A stretch of DNA of 64,000 bases from Anniella stebbinsi. Taxonomy: Eukaryota; Chordata; Lepidosauria; Squamata; Anniellidae. Position 1 is the stretch's first letter, and every line of letters begins with the position of its first letter. A model generated the notes under the pieces. It saw nothing but the letters and a program-made list of their open reading frames with translations, ran no database searches and was not told the origin of the DNA. The DNA is taken from positions 45,182,001 to 45,246,000 of the forward strand of contig JARDYH010000002.1 in NCBI GenBank assembly GCA_029215795.1. Reading direction: 5' to 3'. This document shows, one piece after another, positions 1-12,663 of the stretch. The position numbers and the translations under genes are program-made.

Positions 1-360
1 TTGGATAATGTTCATGCTTCCTAGCTCTTTCATAGCAATGCAGAGTATCTAATTTATTCAGAACAGCCAAAGCAAGAGCTCAAGTTTTCCTGGAAGTCAC
101 CCACTCTGCCCTGGGAACAATGTCGCTGGGCTGGGACTATTTGTGGGTACTCCATTCTAAGGGAAAGTTGTGTAGGGCTGTTGTCGCAGATGCTGCCATT
201 TTTGCAGATGAATGAATCCATTCACAGCTCAGTTAATTCTGCTTATGATGAAAAGCTCCCTGCCCTTTGTATCACATCCTGTCTTCCAGGTCTGAGCCTC
301 AGCATTGGAAGCCTCCATGAGCCCTGGCTGAAATTGCTGCAATGACAAATTGGCCTATAG
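1..360. other. No gene recognised
   Basis: Unique-looking AT-rich sequence with no coding motif, RNA gene or clear repeat boundary visible. Confidence 0.4.
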
Positions 361-463
361 CAGTGATGGGCAACTTGTGGCCTTCCAGATATTTTGGGCT
401 ACAGCTCCCATCATCCCTCACCATTGGCTGTGCCAATAGAGGGCCATAAGTTACCCACCATTG
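361..463. repeat. Short palindromic hAT-like MITE (CAGTGATGGGCAAC family)
   Basis: The left end CAGTGATGGGCAACTTGTGG is the near reverse complement of the right end GGCCATAAGTTACCCACCATTG, so the copy is an imperfect palindrome of about 100 bp. CAG-starting tips are typical of hAT MITEs. A related copy lies at 39117-39254. The flanking octamers do not match, so the target duplication has decayed or the ends are misjudged. Confidence 0.6.
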
Positions 464-2089
464 ATCTAGAAGGTCTAGGAGCATTATAGGCAGTCTCCAT
501 TTTAGATGGTCACTTTGAGTCAAGGAACTCCAAAAAGTTGCTAGCAATCATGTACACCACCTTGGGCTCCTTAGAGGAAAAGCTGGGATTTGCCCACCTT
601 TTCCTTGGAGGATAAGGTGGGCAAATAAATGAATAAATAATAAACATGTTTTAGTTACAATGTGTGGAAGAAAGGTGATGAAGACTTGTACATTGTGATA
701 AAAAGAAATTAATAAGAGTAAAGAAATCTTTCCTTCAGTAAGCCATGAGGCTATTTACTCAAGCTTTTATCATTTAGACCACTTGGCCTTGAGGAAAAGA
801 TGAGTCATCATCACCAAGTCATTCTCAACCCTCTTTCAGAATGCTGTGCCATGTATTACCTGCGTTAAGCCCTTTGGGCTGACAATTCACAATTAAACTA
901 ATACTTGATTAGCTTCCTCAAATGTATATCCTTATGCTGGTCCAGCATCTTTTGGCTACACTTGTGTGCAATGACCTGGAAAGAACTGCTCTGAAATAGC
1001 AACATTTAGCTGCATTATTGGAATACACTTGTTCCATCTCAGAGAACTGCTGACACACACAGGAGGTTACAAAGGAGAAAATTGTTACTTACACAAACAC
1101 TGCGGGCAAAAGGACATTATTTACAGCTGTTTGCCAAAGCATTCTGAGTTAACACCAAGAACCTGTTCGTTTGAAGAGGATGAGATAAATATAGAAATTT
1201 AACAATGAACTCTTTAGGCTGCTGACAAATATGAGAAGAAAAGTTTGTCCACGAGTCATAGATGAAAATCCATTTTAGTATGATAGCAGGATTTAAGAAT
1301 GTATGCACCAATTACTTCAATCTTTGAGCGAGGCAAGCATTTATGCATGGTGGTTATGCAATTGTTTTTGAATGAAAAGACCCCCGACAAATATAGCAGT
1401 TGACCCAGAGATGCTGTCTAGTTAACCTACCATGTACATTTCAGTGCCATGCACATTGAATAAATACATAATCTCTTGCAAACCACGGCAGAACTTGAAA
1501 AGGTGTTCTGCTTCTTCATTTTCATTCCATTTGAGCTCCACTGAGTTTAGTGCCGCAATTACATCAGCAGAAAATGGTTGGGCAACAGGACATCAGCAAG
1601 GGAGCAATAAATCAGTCCATGACTGGTGACTTAGATGGTTGTGCACAATGCAAGTTCACTCAGTCATTCTCTTAGGGCATGTCTGCAGAGTGACTGAAGA
1701 GGGGTGGGATGGATGTCCTCCAGTTCACATCACCCTCTGTGCACCATGTCTCCTGTTCATTCTGTGCCAACACTTACCTCTACCCATTCCCACTGCAGTT
1801 GGTGGTGACCGATAAAATGGTCTTAATTCCATTTCATCTGAGTAAGTGCTTGCTTTGCTATAAATATGTGAAATGCAAAGTAACTCAAGAGCCCATCTGG
1901 ATTATCTTTCATCAGTTAGCTATAAACTTTTGTTTATGGAGTGGTTGTCCTGTTTCTCACATTGGCCATCCTGATGCCTCCATGAAGCCTACAAACAGGG
2001 CTTGAAGGCAACTGCTCCCCCACACTGTTACTTCCCAGCAACTAGTATTCAGTGGCATAGTGCTTCTGAAGTTGGAAGTTCCACATAGC
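464..2089. other. No gene recognised
   Basis: Open frames here are short and unlike any family I know. No repeat end, RNA gene or regulatory block can be supported. Confidence 0.4.
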
Positions 2090-2097
2090 CATTATGG

Positions 2098-2417
2098 TAG
2101 GCTGACCAGATAAAATCCAGGTCAGGGCTCATGTAACTTTAACAGTTGTAGAGAAAAGGGAATTTCAGCCAGTGTCATTTGTATGCAATTAGTTCCTGGT
2201 GAAATTCCCTCTTCATCACAACAGTTAAAGGTGCAGGCACTATACTAGAGTGACCATATACAAAAGAAGGCAGGGCGCCTGCAACTTTAACTGTTGTGAT
2301 GAAGAGGGAATTTCACCAGGAACTAACTGCATACAAATGACACTGGCTGAAATTCCCTTTTCTCTACAACTGTTAAAGTTACATGAGCCCTGACTTGGAT
2401 TTTATCTGGTCACCCGA
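2098..2417. mobile_element. Palindromic non-autonomous hAT-like MITE, copy A
   Basis: The element starts TAGGCTGACCAGATAAAATC and ends with the near reverse complement finishing GGTCACCCGA. The halves are long inverted repeats sharing ACTTTAACAGTTGTAGAGAA and CATTTGTATGCAATTAG blocks. It is flanked by 8-bp near-duplications, CATTATGG (2090-2097) and CAATATGG (2418-2425), 7 of 8 matching, the target-site length of hAT transposons. It has no coding capacity. Related copies: 8177, 9668, 36073, 44891 and 53181. Confidence 0.8.
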
Positions 2418-2425
2418 CAATATGG

Positions 2426-5400
2426 CTACTTGCCATTGATAGACCTATATTTCATGAATTTGTCTAACCTAGAGCTGTGATCTACAGGCAAGCTAGACAA
2501 AACATTAAATATGTCTGAGGAAATCCCTTCCTGTTTGCATTGGGAGGAAATCCCTCATTCACACCAATGGGTGATTTCCTTTCTATGTAAATAGCTAGTT
2601 CAGAGGAGGAAATTCCTCAGGAGGGAAATAGGGATCATTTTTTTCCCGAATGGCTGCTGCAATCCCAATAATTATCAGTCCTTCCAACTGATGTTCTGTG
2701 TCTTTGAAAAAAAATGGAAAAAACCATATTTAACATCATGTCTAGTTTGGGCTGTAAGCCAGTGGCCATCACCATATCCAGAGCACTCAGGAAGAGATCC
2801 CAGTGTTGCACTAAGCAACAAGGAAATGTGATGCAATGGGAAATAGTAGTAATTTAAAGCCACTTGTTTGCCCAACCTACCTGTCAGTGCTTCACAGCAG
2901 CATTGGGCTCATCCATGAGCCAGCAGCCTTCTTGACATGGGTTTCTGTGCTTGTTGTGATTGGGCCAATATGATGGAATAGAACTATATGCAATCTCCCT
3001 CCTTAATGACCAGGGATAAATGCCTCCTTCCACTGCAGGCAGAGAAGGGGCGTCTTATTGGCCTCTACTCTTCCACCTAATGGGGTTACAGATTAGTATT
3101 TCTAGATGTACGCTTATACTTGTGACATGCCTTGATGACCATTTCGTCTCTGAAGCCTGGAGATTCCATGCTAAATCACACTGTGATTAGACTGTCAGCA
3201 ATTGCCTTATTCCAGGACAGACTAGGTCAGGATTTTCGTCTCCCTTGCTACCTAATCCTTTCAAGTGCAGATGACAGGCTCTGAACCTGGGACTTTCTGC
3301 ATACAAAACAGGTGTTCTGCCACTGAACCATACTTCAGAATATTCACTTACATATACTGTAAGCCTTAGCACACATGCATGCATACATGACATACATATG
3401 TAAAAACAACAGAACAACTTATATAAAAACAACAAAATACTCCTTGAGGAACACATGTTAAAAACCATAAATCCTTCCTTTAAGAGCATATCTCAAAAGC
3501 AGATCTCAGCTGAAAGGAGGTATTATGCACAGTATGAGGCTGGATACCAGTTTGACGAAATGCTTCTTTCTGTACAGCCGAAACCGTAAAATCAAAGACA
3601 TATAGAAGAAGCCACAAGGAACTGCTCTTCCACTCTGCAATACCTGTCAGCTTAGATGTGTGGGCATTACACAGTGCTAATGAGAAAGCAACTACAGACT
3701 ATTGGTGCATTAATTTTTCTAATTAAATATGAGCTGTTAACAGTTCTTCCATAATTATATAAAGTACGTGTCAACCCCTGCACGTCACTAACTTTAAAAA
3801 AAATCTTTGAAAAAGTGCCACAAGGTCGTACGAGTGGAAAATTGAATGCTAGTTAGAATATTTTTAGAATAATTGATGTGTTATGCTGAAGATGAGCAAA
3901 ATACCCTTTACCTATTTTCCCCCTATTCAGAATTCTTAGACCCTATAATTAGCATCATACTAATTATTTGTTGTTTATTTTGTCCAGTACCAGTCTTTAG
4001 CGTCTTTGTGAATTCGCAATATTCAGGACAGCTATGAGCACTTGGGAAGTGTTGTTGTTTTTAAATGAACCCATCCCTTTTTGTGCTACTTCACTTGGCT
4101 GGATCAATTGACAGATGTAGCTTAATGAACCAGCACTCGCCATTACGGAAATTGAGCTTGTGGACCAGTGCTTTCATTTCTGGAAGTTTTCGGTGTGCAC
4201 ATGCCAGATTTAAGGAGATATCTGTTCCACAAATTAGTTTAGCAGTCATTCCCTTTTTTCAGGGAACTCTTGGAGCAGTAGTTTCATGTTGGGCAATCTC
4301 CCCTCTGCTTGATTCAGAATCAACTCAGTTTTTCTGAACATTCTCAGAGAGCTCTCAGAGAAAATTCACATTATTGGATGTTTTCCTGACAGTTTTTCTG
4401 AGTTCAGAAGGAACAAGCCCAGGAGAGATCCATGCCAGTTGACTACTGCAGTTGTTTCCCACGTCCACAACTTCCCTTTTGAACCCAGGAAGGGAAATGG
4501 CAGAGTCCTCTTCCATGAGTGTCAAGCTTCCTGGCAGCAATGGATGGATGCTCAAAATTTGCTGGAAAGCTAAGGAAGTATAGTTTAGTTTTCCATTTCT
4601 TCTAGCTCAATCAAGCCAGGAGTAATAGAAAACTACAGTCCACTGGCTTCCCAATCATAATAGATAGTTTAAAACTGAGGCCACTGTTGCTGCAAAACCT
4701 CCCAAGCACCATCCCACCTATGCCTACCCAGTCATAAGGGTAAATTTTGGTGGCACCAAATAACGCCAGTTATGAACCAGGGCCAAACTCGGGGGGAGGG
4801 GGCTGGTTTTGGGTCACAAAGGGTTTGGGGTGAATCGCTAAGTTTACCATTTCACCCTTTCCCTCAGTTGCGTAACTCAGCATCATCACAAGGATGGAAC
4901 TAGGGAGGAACTAGGGATCACAAATACAGAATGTTAGCACCCTCAACCAAACTACAGCTCCCAAGATTCTGTGGGGGTGCCATGGAAGTTGATGGCCATA
5001 GTTTAGATGTGTGGGTGTAGATTAGATGTATCATAGGCATCTCTACTACACAAAAGAGATTTAATGCCTGAATTGGGGTAGGGAGTAGCTGGAAAGGGGG
5101 AGAAAAGGGAAGAGTTGAGGTAGAAATACAGAAAGAAGAACTGAAAAGAGAAACATACAAAGATAAAAAGAAGAAGGTGGAGTTAAGAGAAAATAGTGAG
5201 GAACAAAACTAAGGGATGAGAAGAGTATGTAACAGATATGTACTAGACAGGTAGTGCAATTAAAAGTGTGCATTAGAGACATTTCAACCTATGCAAATAA
5301 GCTTTGCTTGTCAATAGAGATAAGGGATACAGCTGAAGAATGGGTCTGTGAGGGGATGTATAGCTTTTTGTATGATTGGCTACAGCAGAGAATTCTAGTC

Positions 5401-6120
5401 AACACCAGAGCCATGACTGTTGTATAGATTCAAATAGGACTGAGCCTCTGTCAGGAGGAAATAGACCATGCTCATTGGGCATCACGTGGATACTTCAGGT
5501 TTGCCATTTATGCTGACACTGTCTAAAATGGGCAAGGAATCTTCAACCTTTACACTGCATAAGTGGAATCTGGATGCTACATGCTAAGATCTCTTCCTAG
5601 TTATTAATAGTAGTTTAAAACTATCCTAAAATACGGAAGGACATTCATTATTTGTGGTCTGATCATTCATCATCTCAAGACAATCAGTAGTTGATGTTAG
5701 GCCACTGTGATGAATTTGACGTATATTATTATCCTGCTTGACATTCTAGCTTCTACGTTTGAGGAAATTGCAGCCATATTTTATGCAATTTATGCAAATT
5801 GCATGAATTTTCACAAAATTCACCATAATTTGCACAAATCAAAAAACATGGAACATCCACTGACTGGCCTGACTTGTTGTACACTGAATTGGGCTCTGCA
5901 ACAGAAAACAGGCTGAAGTCCTGGAGGATGAATCAATGAAAGTTCGACAGGCTCCAAACCACATCCGTAGGTGACCTAGGTGCCTGCTGCTAAGTCTATG
6001 GCTAGGCAACTTCAATGACCATTCACAGTTCGTATGACTTAACAGATAGATTTACAAGAGCCCTGCTCAGGTCTCATGACTGCATATGGTTCATCAAAAT
6101 ATGTAAAAAGCAATGGGCTG
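2426..6120. other. No gene recognised; includes a purine-rich tract
   Basis: About 3.7 kb without recognisable genes. A purine-rich tract lies around 5085-5215, and 4920-5010 contains a piece resembling palindromic MITE sequence (ACTACAGCTCCCAAGATTCT). Longer frames such as 4065-4337 show no family motif. Confidence 0.4.
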
Positions 6121-6129
6121 TGCATGCTG

Positions 6130-6775
6130 CATCAGATGCTGCTGACTTCTTATTGGGGTGGCCATATGTTGACCGGTACATCCCACAAAGACCATATAAC
6201 ACTGCTCTAAAAGGAATTTCATTGGCTGCCTATATGCTTCGGGTCAGAATTCAAGGTGTTGGTAATGACGTTTAAAGACCTAAACAGCTTGGGACCTCAA
6301 TACTTGAGGGAGCACCTCTCCCTATATATGTCTACCCGAGATTTGAGATCTGTTGGAGGAGCCCTCCTCCGCATCCCACCAACGCAAGACATATGCTATG
6401 GTAGGACATGGGAGAGAGCTTTCCCTGTTGTGACAACCCAGCTGTGGAATCCCCTCTCCCTGAAGCCTCAACTAGCACCAGCACTGGTTTCATTTTGGCG
6501 TCAAGTTAAAACATTTTTTATTTTTTTTACAAAGCCTCTGATGGTTAAATTCACTAAGCCTGCACATAGTTTTAATTGTTTTAATTGATTTTTACTGTTT
6601 TAAATTCTCTACTGGTTTTACCTTATTAATGGTTTAATTTATGTTTAGATGTGTATGTTTATTGTTTTATATTGTTTGTTTGATTTTATCTGAATGCTAC
6701 CCTGAGATCCTTGTTATATAGGGCAGGATACAAATATAATAGTATTACTACTGCTAATAATAATAATTCCTATTT
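6130..6775 (+). mobile_element. LINE 3' end (L2/CR1-like), end of reverse transcriptase ORF plus 3' UTR
   Basis: Between 6185 and 6530, in two frames, the sequence encodes the C-terminal region typical of non-LTR reverse transcriptases: a V..TFK.LNSLGPQYLREHL block, then LRS, WERAFPVV and LWNPLS motifs. This corresponds to the familiar YL...LRS...F.v.AP.LWN.LP pattern. A TTTTAAT-rich 3' UTR follows, ending in an irregular (TAATAA)n tail near 6750-6775, as in L2/CR1-type LINEs. A frameshift near 6250 separates the upstream block. It is a 5'-truncated dead copy; the exact clade is uncertain. Confidence 0.7.
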
Positions 6776-6964
6776 TACATGGTCAGTCCTGTATTTGAAG
6801 GTGTCCTCTATTTGAATGGCTGTGCTTCTGACACTCCAAGTTCAGCTCAAAGGCAAAGAACCATAAGGAGGGAGAACAGGGGCCTTGATATTGGCCATCC
6901 ATAGTTAGCATTTGAACTAACAACAGACTGAACAGGTGGTCAAAGTCATCCTCAAAGATGTATT

Positions 6965-7087
6965 GGGCCAGAACTACACCAAGCAGGATATAACACTTTG
7001 AAAGCAGTTCGAAAACGGTATATGGAGTGTGTCAACAGTTGTCAATACCGTTATAAACCATTATAAAACAGTAGTGTAGATCCTGCC
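6965..7087. repeat. MITE of the TACTGCTTTAAA/GTAGTGTAGAT family, copy 1
   Basis: It begins with CTACACCAAGCAGGATATAA, contains GTATATGGAGTGTGTCAACA, and ends ATAAAACAGTAGTGTAGATC. The same ordered blocks occur at 17783, 48665, 50165, 52706 and 57184. The ends are imperfect inverted repeats. No target duplication is clear. Confidence 0.6.
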
Positions 7088-8168
7088 TTGCTTTACTATT
7101 TAAACTATTGTAATTTATCTCTAAATGATCATACACAAATCTGATGAAAAACTGTCTCCTCATTTGTCTACTAGTTTGGCAATGTATAAGTTGCTGCCCT
7201 ACTTCTTTTGACCATTGGCTAAAAAGAAAAAAGAAACAAAGGATAAATTAAATATAACAAGGAGAGTGAGCGGAGAGGGGAAGAAAAAGAACTGAATATT
7301 TAATATTTTGTCATTGCATCTCCCCCCAGATATTAACCATGGCCACTTCAGTAGGACATTTTTCTTGTGCAGCATGAATCCTGCCTCTCCAACCCACTAT
7401 ATCACAGCCTGCTCCCAAGTTCTTAACAACACTTCATTCTGCCATATAAAAGAGAAGCCAGAACAGAGAAAAACAAAATTGGAAAATGCTGCAAACTCCT
7501 GGACAAGTGCAGAACATAGTTTGAAGGACACAGCTGTTTCTTGGGAGCATTCATAGCTTTCTGACCCCTAAATGAACACCCCCACCACAATTTAAATAGC
7601 CAGGAGTTGGATCCCGAATGTCATCTTTAGCTGGATCAATTTACACCCAGAATTTGTCACTGTGGCTAAAGCTTGGTGTAAGTGGCCACCCATATCCTTA
7701 CTGTTAGGCAAAGAATAGGATTGGGAAACCGCTTTCGTCCCAAGTTCAATTTCAGAGAAGCTCTTGGAGGTTGCATTCCAGAGACGGTGGAGCTGAAGGC
7801 AAATGGCTTGGGGCCAAATGCCAAAAGACCAGCACATAATAACTTAAGCCTATATTAGCATTAACTAAGTCACAGCAGAAGCATTTCAACCTTTCAGAAT
7901 GGGGGAGCGGGGAATTTCACAAAAGCCAGGAAACCACCAAACAATCAATGATTGGGGAAAGGGGGTGGGGTGAGGGAAGGGTGTGTGGCCATCTGGAGAA
8001 CATTGGAGGGACCCTAGTGGACCATATTTGCCATAGCCTGAGGTTCCCTGCCCTTGGCATAGAAAATATAAAGCTGCACCAGCCTACATGGTTCATTAGA
8101 GCAAAGGGACTCAGAATGCCACAGAGTGATAACTTTGCCTGTCCCTACCAACACTGTAGAAGGAGTAC
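7088..8168. other. No gene recognised
   Basis: Frames such as 7308-7556 and 7592-7837 show no family motifs. No repeat boundary could be supported. Confidence 0.4.
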
Positions 8169-8176
8169 CATTTGGA

Positions 8177-8485
8177 TAGGGTGACCATATGAAAAGTAGG
8201 ACAGGGCTCCTTTATTTTTAGCAGTTGTATAGAAAAGGTAATTTCAGCAGGTGTCATTTGCATGCAAGCAGCACCTGGTGAAATTCCCTCTTCATCACAA
8301 TGGTTAAAGCTGAGGAGCCCTGCCCTCTTGAACAGTTAATATAGAGGGCAGGGCTCCTGCAGCTTTAACTGTTGTGATGAAGAAGGAATTTCACCAGGTG
8401 CTGCATGACACCTACTGAAATTCCCTTTTCCAAACAACTGTTAAAGATAGAGGAGCCCTGGACTCCTTTTCATATGGTCACCCGA
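8177..8485. mobile_element. Palindromic non-autonomous hAT-like MITE, copy B
   Basis: The tips are TAGGGTGACCATATGAAAAG and the inverse finishing CATATGGTCACCCGA. Internal inverted halves each carry a GGAATTTCA or TGAAATTCCCT block. The flanks CATTTGGA (8169-8176) and CCTTTGGA (8486-8493) match 7 of 8. This subtype has CATATG beside the tip instead of the GATAAAATCC of copies A and C. No coding capacity. Confidence 0.8.
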
Positions 8486-8493
8486 CCTTTGGA

Positions 8494-9089
8494 TGGCACA
8501 TTTGCTGTCAGGAAAGCGGGCCCTCACTCCTGTGGAAAGTCATGACTGATAATTACCAATTATCCTCTTGAATTAGAGTTGGGAAACTTATTTCCAACCC
8601 TTCATGCAGCAAGTCATAGCAGATGATATTGCAGAACAATGTTTTCTGTGACTTCATGGTCCTTATCCCTGAAACAATCGACATTGGCCTGCTGAAGGGA
8701 GCCTATGTCCCACCCAAAACTAGACATATTGAATTATGATATCCCACAAACAAAAATGTTACAACCCATCAAAGGTTAAGACATGAACTCCCCTTCTGCT
8801 TCCCCCATCAAGGCACCTAGATCTTCCAGCAGCTCTTGGGAGATACAGGAGGAAAAACTCCAGTTGTGTTCCCTCAGGTGGTTCAATAGTCACTTGAGGC
8901 ACTAGTGACATGACATCACTTTTATAGTTTTGCCATCCAATCAGTCTGATAAATGAGCTGACAGTATCAATACATATTCGCTGTGCAAGCTTTGGCCTTG
9001 TATTCGCAAGTCCGAATAATGGATCCATTTTATGATGGATCTGTCATTTCCTCTCCCAGCCCTAGGCCCCCATACAGCTTCACCACCAC
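8494..9089. other. No gene recognised
   Basis: Apart from unremarkable open frames on the minus strand (8759-9028), nothing could be assigned. Confidence 0.35.
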
Positions 9090-9285
9090 CATTGGCTTCT
9101 CCTTGGTGCCATTGCCACATTCCCCACTGCCATTGCTGCCATTGTCACCTTCCCTGCCACCATTGCCGCCTTCCCTGTGTGATCGCCATCATCCTCCCAC
9201 GCAGTGATCACGTGGGGAAGGCAGCAGTGGTGGCGGGGAAGGCAGCAATCATGCAGAGGAGCAGCCAGTGGTGGTGGCAAGGACA
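9090..9285. repeat. GCC/CCATTG-rich low-complexity imperfect palindrome
   Basis: Repeated CCATTGC(C/T)-type units on the left are mirrored by GGCAGCAGTGGTGGCGGGG-type units on the right, with the turn near 9195. Overlapping open frames on both strands here are by-products of this composition and are not called as genes. Confidence 0.5.
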
Positions 9286-9667
9286 TGTATAGCCTCTGCT
9301 CCTGGGCCCATTAAGTAATATAAGCATGTGCTTAGGGCACCAAGGGAAGGGGGCATCACAGAGTACCGGTACCGTAGATGTAGCCATCTAATTTTAAGGA
9401 ATATATAAATATAATAAAAAACAGTCTATATTTAATATAGTTGTGTGTTCTGGCACAGGGGATGGCCTTGAAGAAAACTGAGTTTTTAATGTCTTATTTC
9501 ACCTTCAGCACTTATTGAGTCTTAATGTCTAGCTGGCTAAGCAGTGAAAGGGCCAAGGGGGCACCATTATTGGTTAGGGCATCAGCTGGCCATAATCCGG
9601 CTCTGTATGGGGGCCTAGGACTGGGAGAGGAGATGGCAGATCTGCCAGAAAATGGCTTCCGTTATTT

Positions 9668-9982
9668 TAGGGTGATAAAATCCAGGTCAGGGCTCATGTA
9701 ACTTTAACAGTTGTAGAGCAAAGGGAATTTCAGCCAGTGTCATTTGTATGCAATTAGTTCCTGGTGAAATTCCCTCTTCATCACAACAGTTAAAGTTGTA
9801 GGGGCCCTGCCTTCTTTTGTATATGGTCACTCTAGTATAGTGCATGCACCTTTAACTGTTGTGATGAAGAGGGAATATCACCAGGAACTAATTGCATACA
9901 AATGACACTGGCTGAAATTCCCTTTTCTCTACAACTGTTAAAGTTACATGAGCCCTGAACTGGATTTTATCTGGTCAGCCTA
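9668..9982. mobile_element. Palindromic non-autonomous hAT-like MITE, copy C, with perfect 8-bp target duplication
   Basis: The flanks are identical octamers CGTTATTT at 9660-9667 and 9983-9990, which fixes the ends precisely: TAGGGTGATAAAATCC on the left and TTATCTGGTCAGCCTA on the right. The left tip has lost the CCAGA seen in the right tip. The perfect duplication suggests this copy inserted more recently than copies A or B. Confidence 0.85.
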
Positions 9983-10074
9983 CGTTATTTGGACTTGCAA
10001 ATATGAGGCCAAAGCTTGCATAGCCCTAGTTAACACCCATAGACAAAAGTGGTAACTGAGATAACAATTGGATT

Positions 10075-10480
10075 GCTTGAAAAAGGTTACTGAAATGATC
10101 AAGGAGCTGGACCAACTCTCTAATGAGGAAAAGGTTACAATGGTTTGGGCTCTTTAGGTTAGAAAAAAAAGTGTAAGGGGGGACAGAGGGGTATAAAATT
10201 ATACAGAGTGTGGAGAAAGATGCTAAGCAAAGGTTTTTCGGCCTCTCATAATAATCTATCTTGGGGCTATCTAACGAAGCTGAATAATGGGAGACTGAGG
10301 ATCAGATAAAAGGAAATACATTGACGCCAAGCACATCATTAAACTATGGAATTTAGTGATGGCCATCATTAAAGCCTTTAAAGGAAGGCTTTAAAGGGGG
10401 GTTAAACAAATTCATGAAAGTTAAGGCTATCAATGGCTACTAGTCATGTGTTACCTCCACTGTTGGGGCCAAACTAAATG
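10075..10480 (+). mobile_element. CR1-type LINE 3' region fragment
   Basis: The order of segments is the recognisable 3' part of an amniote CR1 element: GATCAAGGAGCTGGACCAAC, GAGGAAAAGGTTACAATGG, TTTAGGTTAGAAAAAA, TATAAAATTATACAGAG, AATGGGAGACTGAGGATCAG, AACAAATTCATGAAAG, and finally GGCTATCAATGGCTACTAGT. The last block also occurs at 47246, where the copy continues to the true 3' terminus. There is no open frame. Confidence 0.75.
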
Positions 10481-10759
10481 TCCTTCTAATCATGCATATC
10501 AGAGCTATGCAGAATTGGTTACTTACGTCAAACATGTATGGCTCTTATAAGATTCAGGACTATAGCTCTCTGAGTGGCTGTGGGGGTAGTGAAACTTTCT
10601 TTCCTCACTTGTTTTTAATACCAAAATTCTACCCACCTCCATGGGGAGGTTAAATGAAGAGGGGGGAACCTCCATTAATTCCATAGCTCTGCTATGTGGG
10701 ATTAGGAGAACATTTAGTTTGGCCCACAGAGTCATTATGTTTCTCAATGGGCCTTTTCA

Positions 10760-10965
10760 GATAACACACTAAGCCAGGGATAGGCCGCTAACCCTTTTGC
10801 AGCAAATGGTTAGTAGGCATGTTTAAACCATGGTTATGTAGCAACCATGGTTAGGAATGGTTCACTTCATATGACATATTAAGTCATGGTTCACACATCA
10901 CACGAGGACATGTTTCGTTCAAAATGCTTAACCACTGTAGCTTAGTGTGTTGTTTGAACAGGGAC
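10760..10965. repeat. Dispersed repeat rich in AACCATGGTTA palindromes
   Basis: Multiple short self-complementary AACCATGGTTA-like words (near 10826-10856, 10880-10895 and 10930) lie between the flanking blocks CACACTAAGCC and TTAGTGTGTTG, which are inverse to each other. This suggests a small non-autonomous element with inverted ends. Family unknown. Confidence 0.45.
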
Positions 10966-12540
10966 AATCACAGCTGCTGGGGAATATGAGCAGGAGAGTG
11001 CCATTGTGCACATGTCCTTCTTCTGAGTTTCCCCTATGCATCTGGCTGGTCATCCCACACACATACACACACACAAATGTTGCTGTGTGGCGTGTTCTTG
11101 TTCAGGGTTCCAGCCAGCTATGCCGTTCTCCAAGACATTCCATTTCACCCCCAAAGTGTTATGGGTGCTCTAACAAGATGGTTGCCATGGAAAGGCTTGT
11201 CCATTCATAAAATGGCTACCATGGTGAGCATGACTCATTTCCCAGAAGGCAAACTGGTGACGTTAATAGAAAAATAGCTGTCCAAAGAATCTATGTTCAC
11301 GGCAGAAGTGAGGTCTGAGGTCCAAAACATAAAAACACTCTTTTGAATCCAAATATAGCACTTCACTCCCAATATTAAAACTCCCAATTTTTTCTTTGAA
11401 AAAGACAATAAATTTAAAAAATCAGGGAGGGCAGGGAGCTGGCAAGTATTTAGAGAGATATCTGTAGGCACATTAGTACTCATGGGCACTGTGTTGGGGA
11501 TCCTAGAAATAGAGGATGCCTTCAATTAGAGGACTTTCCCCTGCAAAGCAGGAGTCTCCACCCCCATCCCCACCCCCACCCCAAGAATGAATATATTACC
11601 TATAGAAGACTCACACATGGGTAAATTATTATAGACAACTTGATTGTTATGCAATTAGTAATGCTAGCAATGTACTCTGATGGGCAGAAAAAATACTGTT
11701 GTTTTGTGATATCTATGGGAAGTAATTAGATACTCCTTTTTATATCGAAGAATATAATGCAAGACAACAAGAGCTACTTTCATAACAGTACAACTTCAGG
11801 TAAAAAGCATAATGGAGTCAAGTACAAATAGTTCAACAGAAATGATGAATGAAGCCCTACTTCCCTCACAATGAGGAGGAACAGCAATCAGCAAATATTG
11901 TTCTATAAATAATGAATGGCAGGCCTCTCAGAGGGATGAAAATTCATGCTGCTATTACTCTTTCTTTGTCCCATTTCAGTGCTGAATGGCAGTTAAGTAG
12001 CTACTGCCTCTAGTTCCAATGGATGAGCATCCACTTTCAAAATCCATTATCCTATGAGACTTAATTGTATGCTCCGGGGCAGTCCCGGTAGCAAAATAAT
12101 GAATGCCACATCAGGGCCCTCAGAGGCAAGAATATAGCAATAGTGTAGTACATTCCCACTACATCATGATCTGCACCTCGGCTACTCCTAAGACAGAAAT
12201 CCCTGTGGCTTTCTACAAACACACTGCTTTGTTGTCATGAAAACTGAAAATGTGAAGAAAGCTGAACACAAAAACTAGGTATGTCAGAGTGCGGAGTTTT
12301 GAAACTAGGTTTAATTTCTTTTCTGCTACTATAATAATACCAGTGATAAATATCAGTGAATTCTTTTGCTGGGATTCCATACCTGTCCACCTCTTCACTG
12401 TGGCTGAAAACCATTTGGCAAAGGCAGTCTGAAGTCAGTAAAGAAAGTTCCCCTCATTGCTCACCTAACCTTATCTGGATGTTTAGTTGGAGAGTATCAT
12501 CTGACCTGCCCTATTAATGTAAAAAGGCTTCCTTTGAGGA
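10966..12540. other. No gene recognised
   Basis: Includes a short (CA)n stretch near 11055-11073 and a C-rich run at 11558-11581. No coding or RNA gene can be supported. Confidence 0.4.
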
Positions 12541-12544
12541 TGTA

Positions 12545-12663
12545 GCTCAGGGGTACCCAACCATTTTGGACCCATGGGCACATTTGTGAATTGAAAACTG
12601 CTGTGGGCACACCACAAAATACCTAAGCAGTGGATCACCACTTTGGGATCTACCTGTCACGTC
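12545..12663. repeat. Possible small dispersed repeat (GGGTACCCAACCATTTTGG start)
   Basis: The block CAGGGGTACCCAACCATTTT with repeated GGGCACA words resembles the short palindromic hAT-like repeats elsewhere in the window. No complete boundary is visible. It abuts the L1 fragment that follows. Confidence 0.3.
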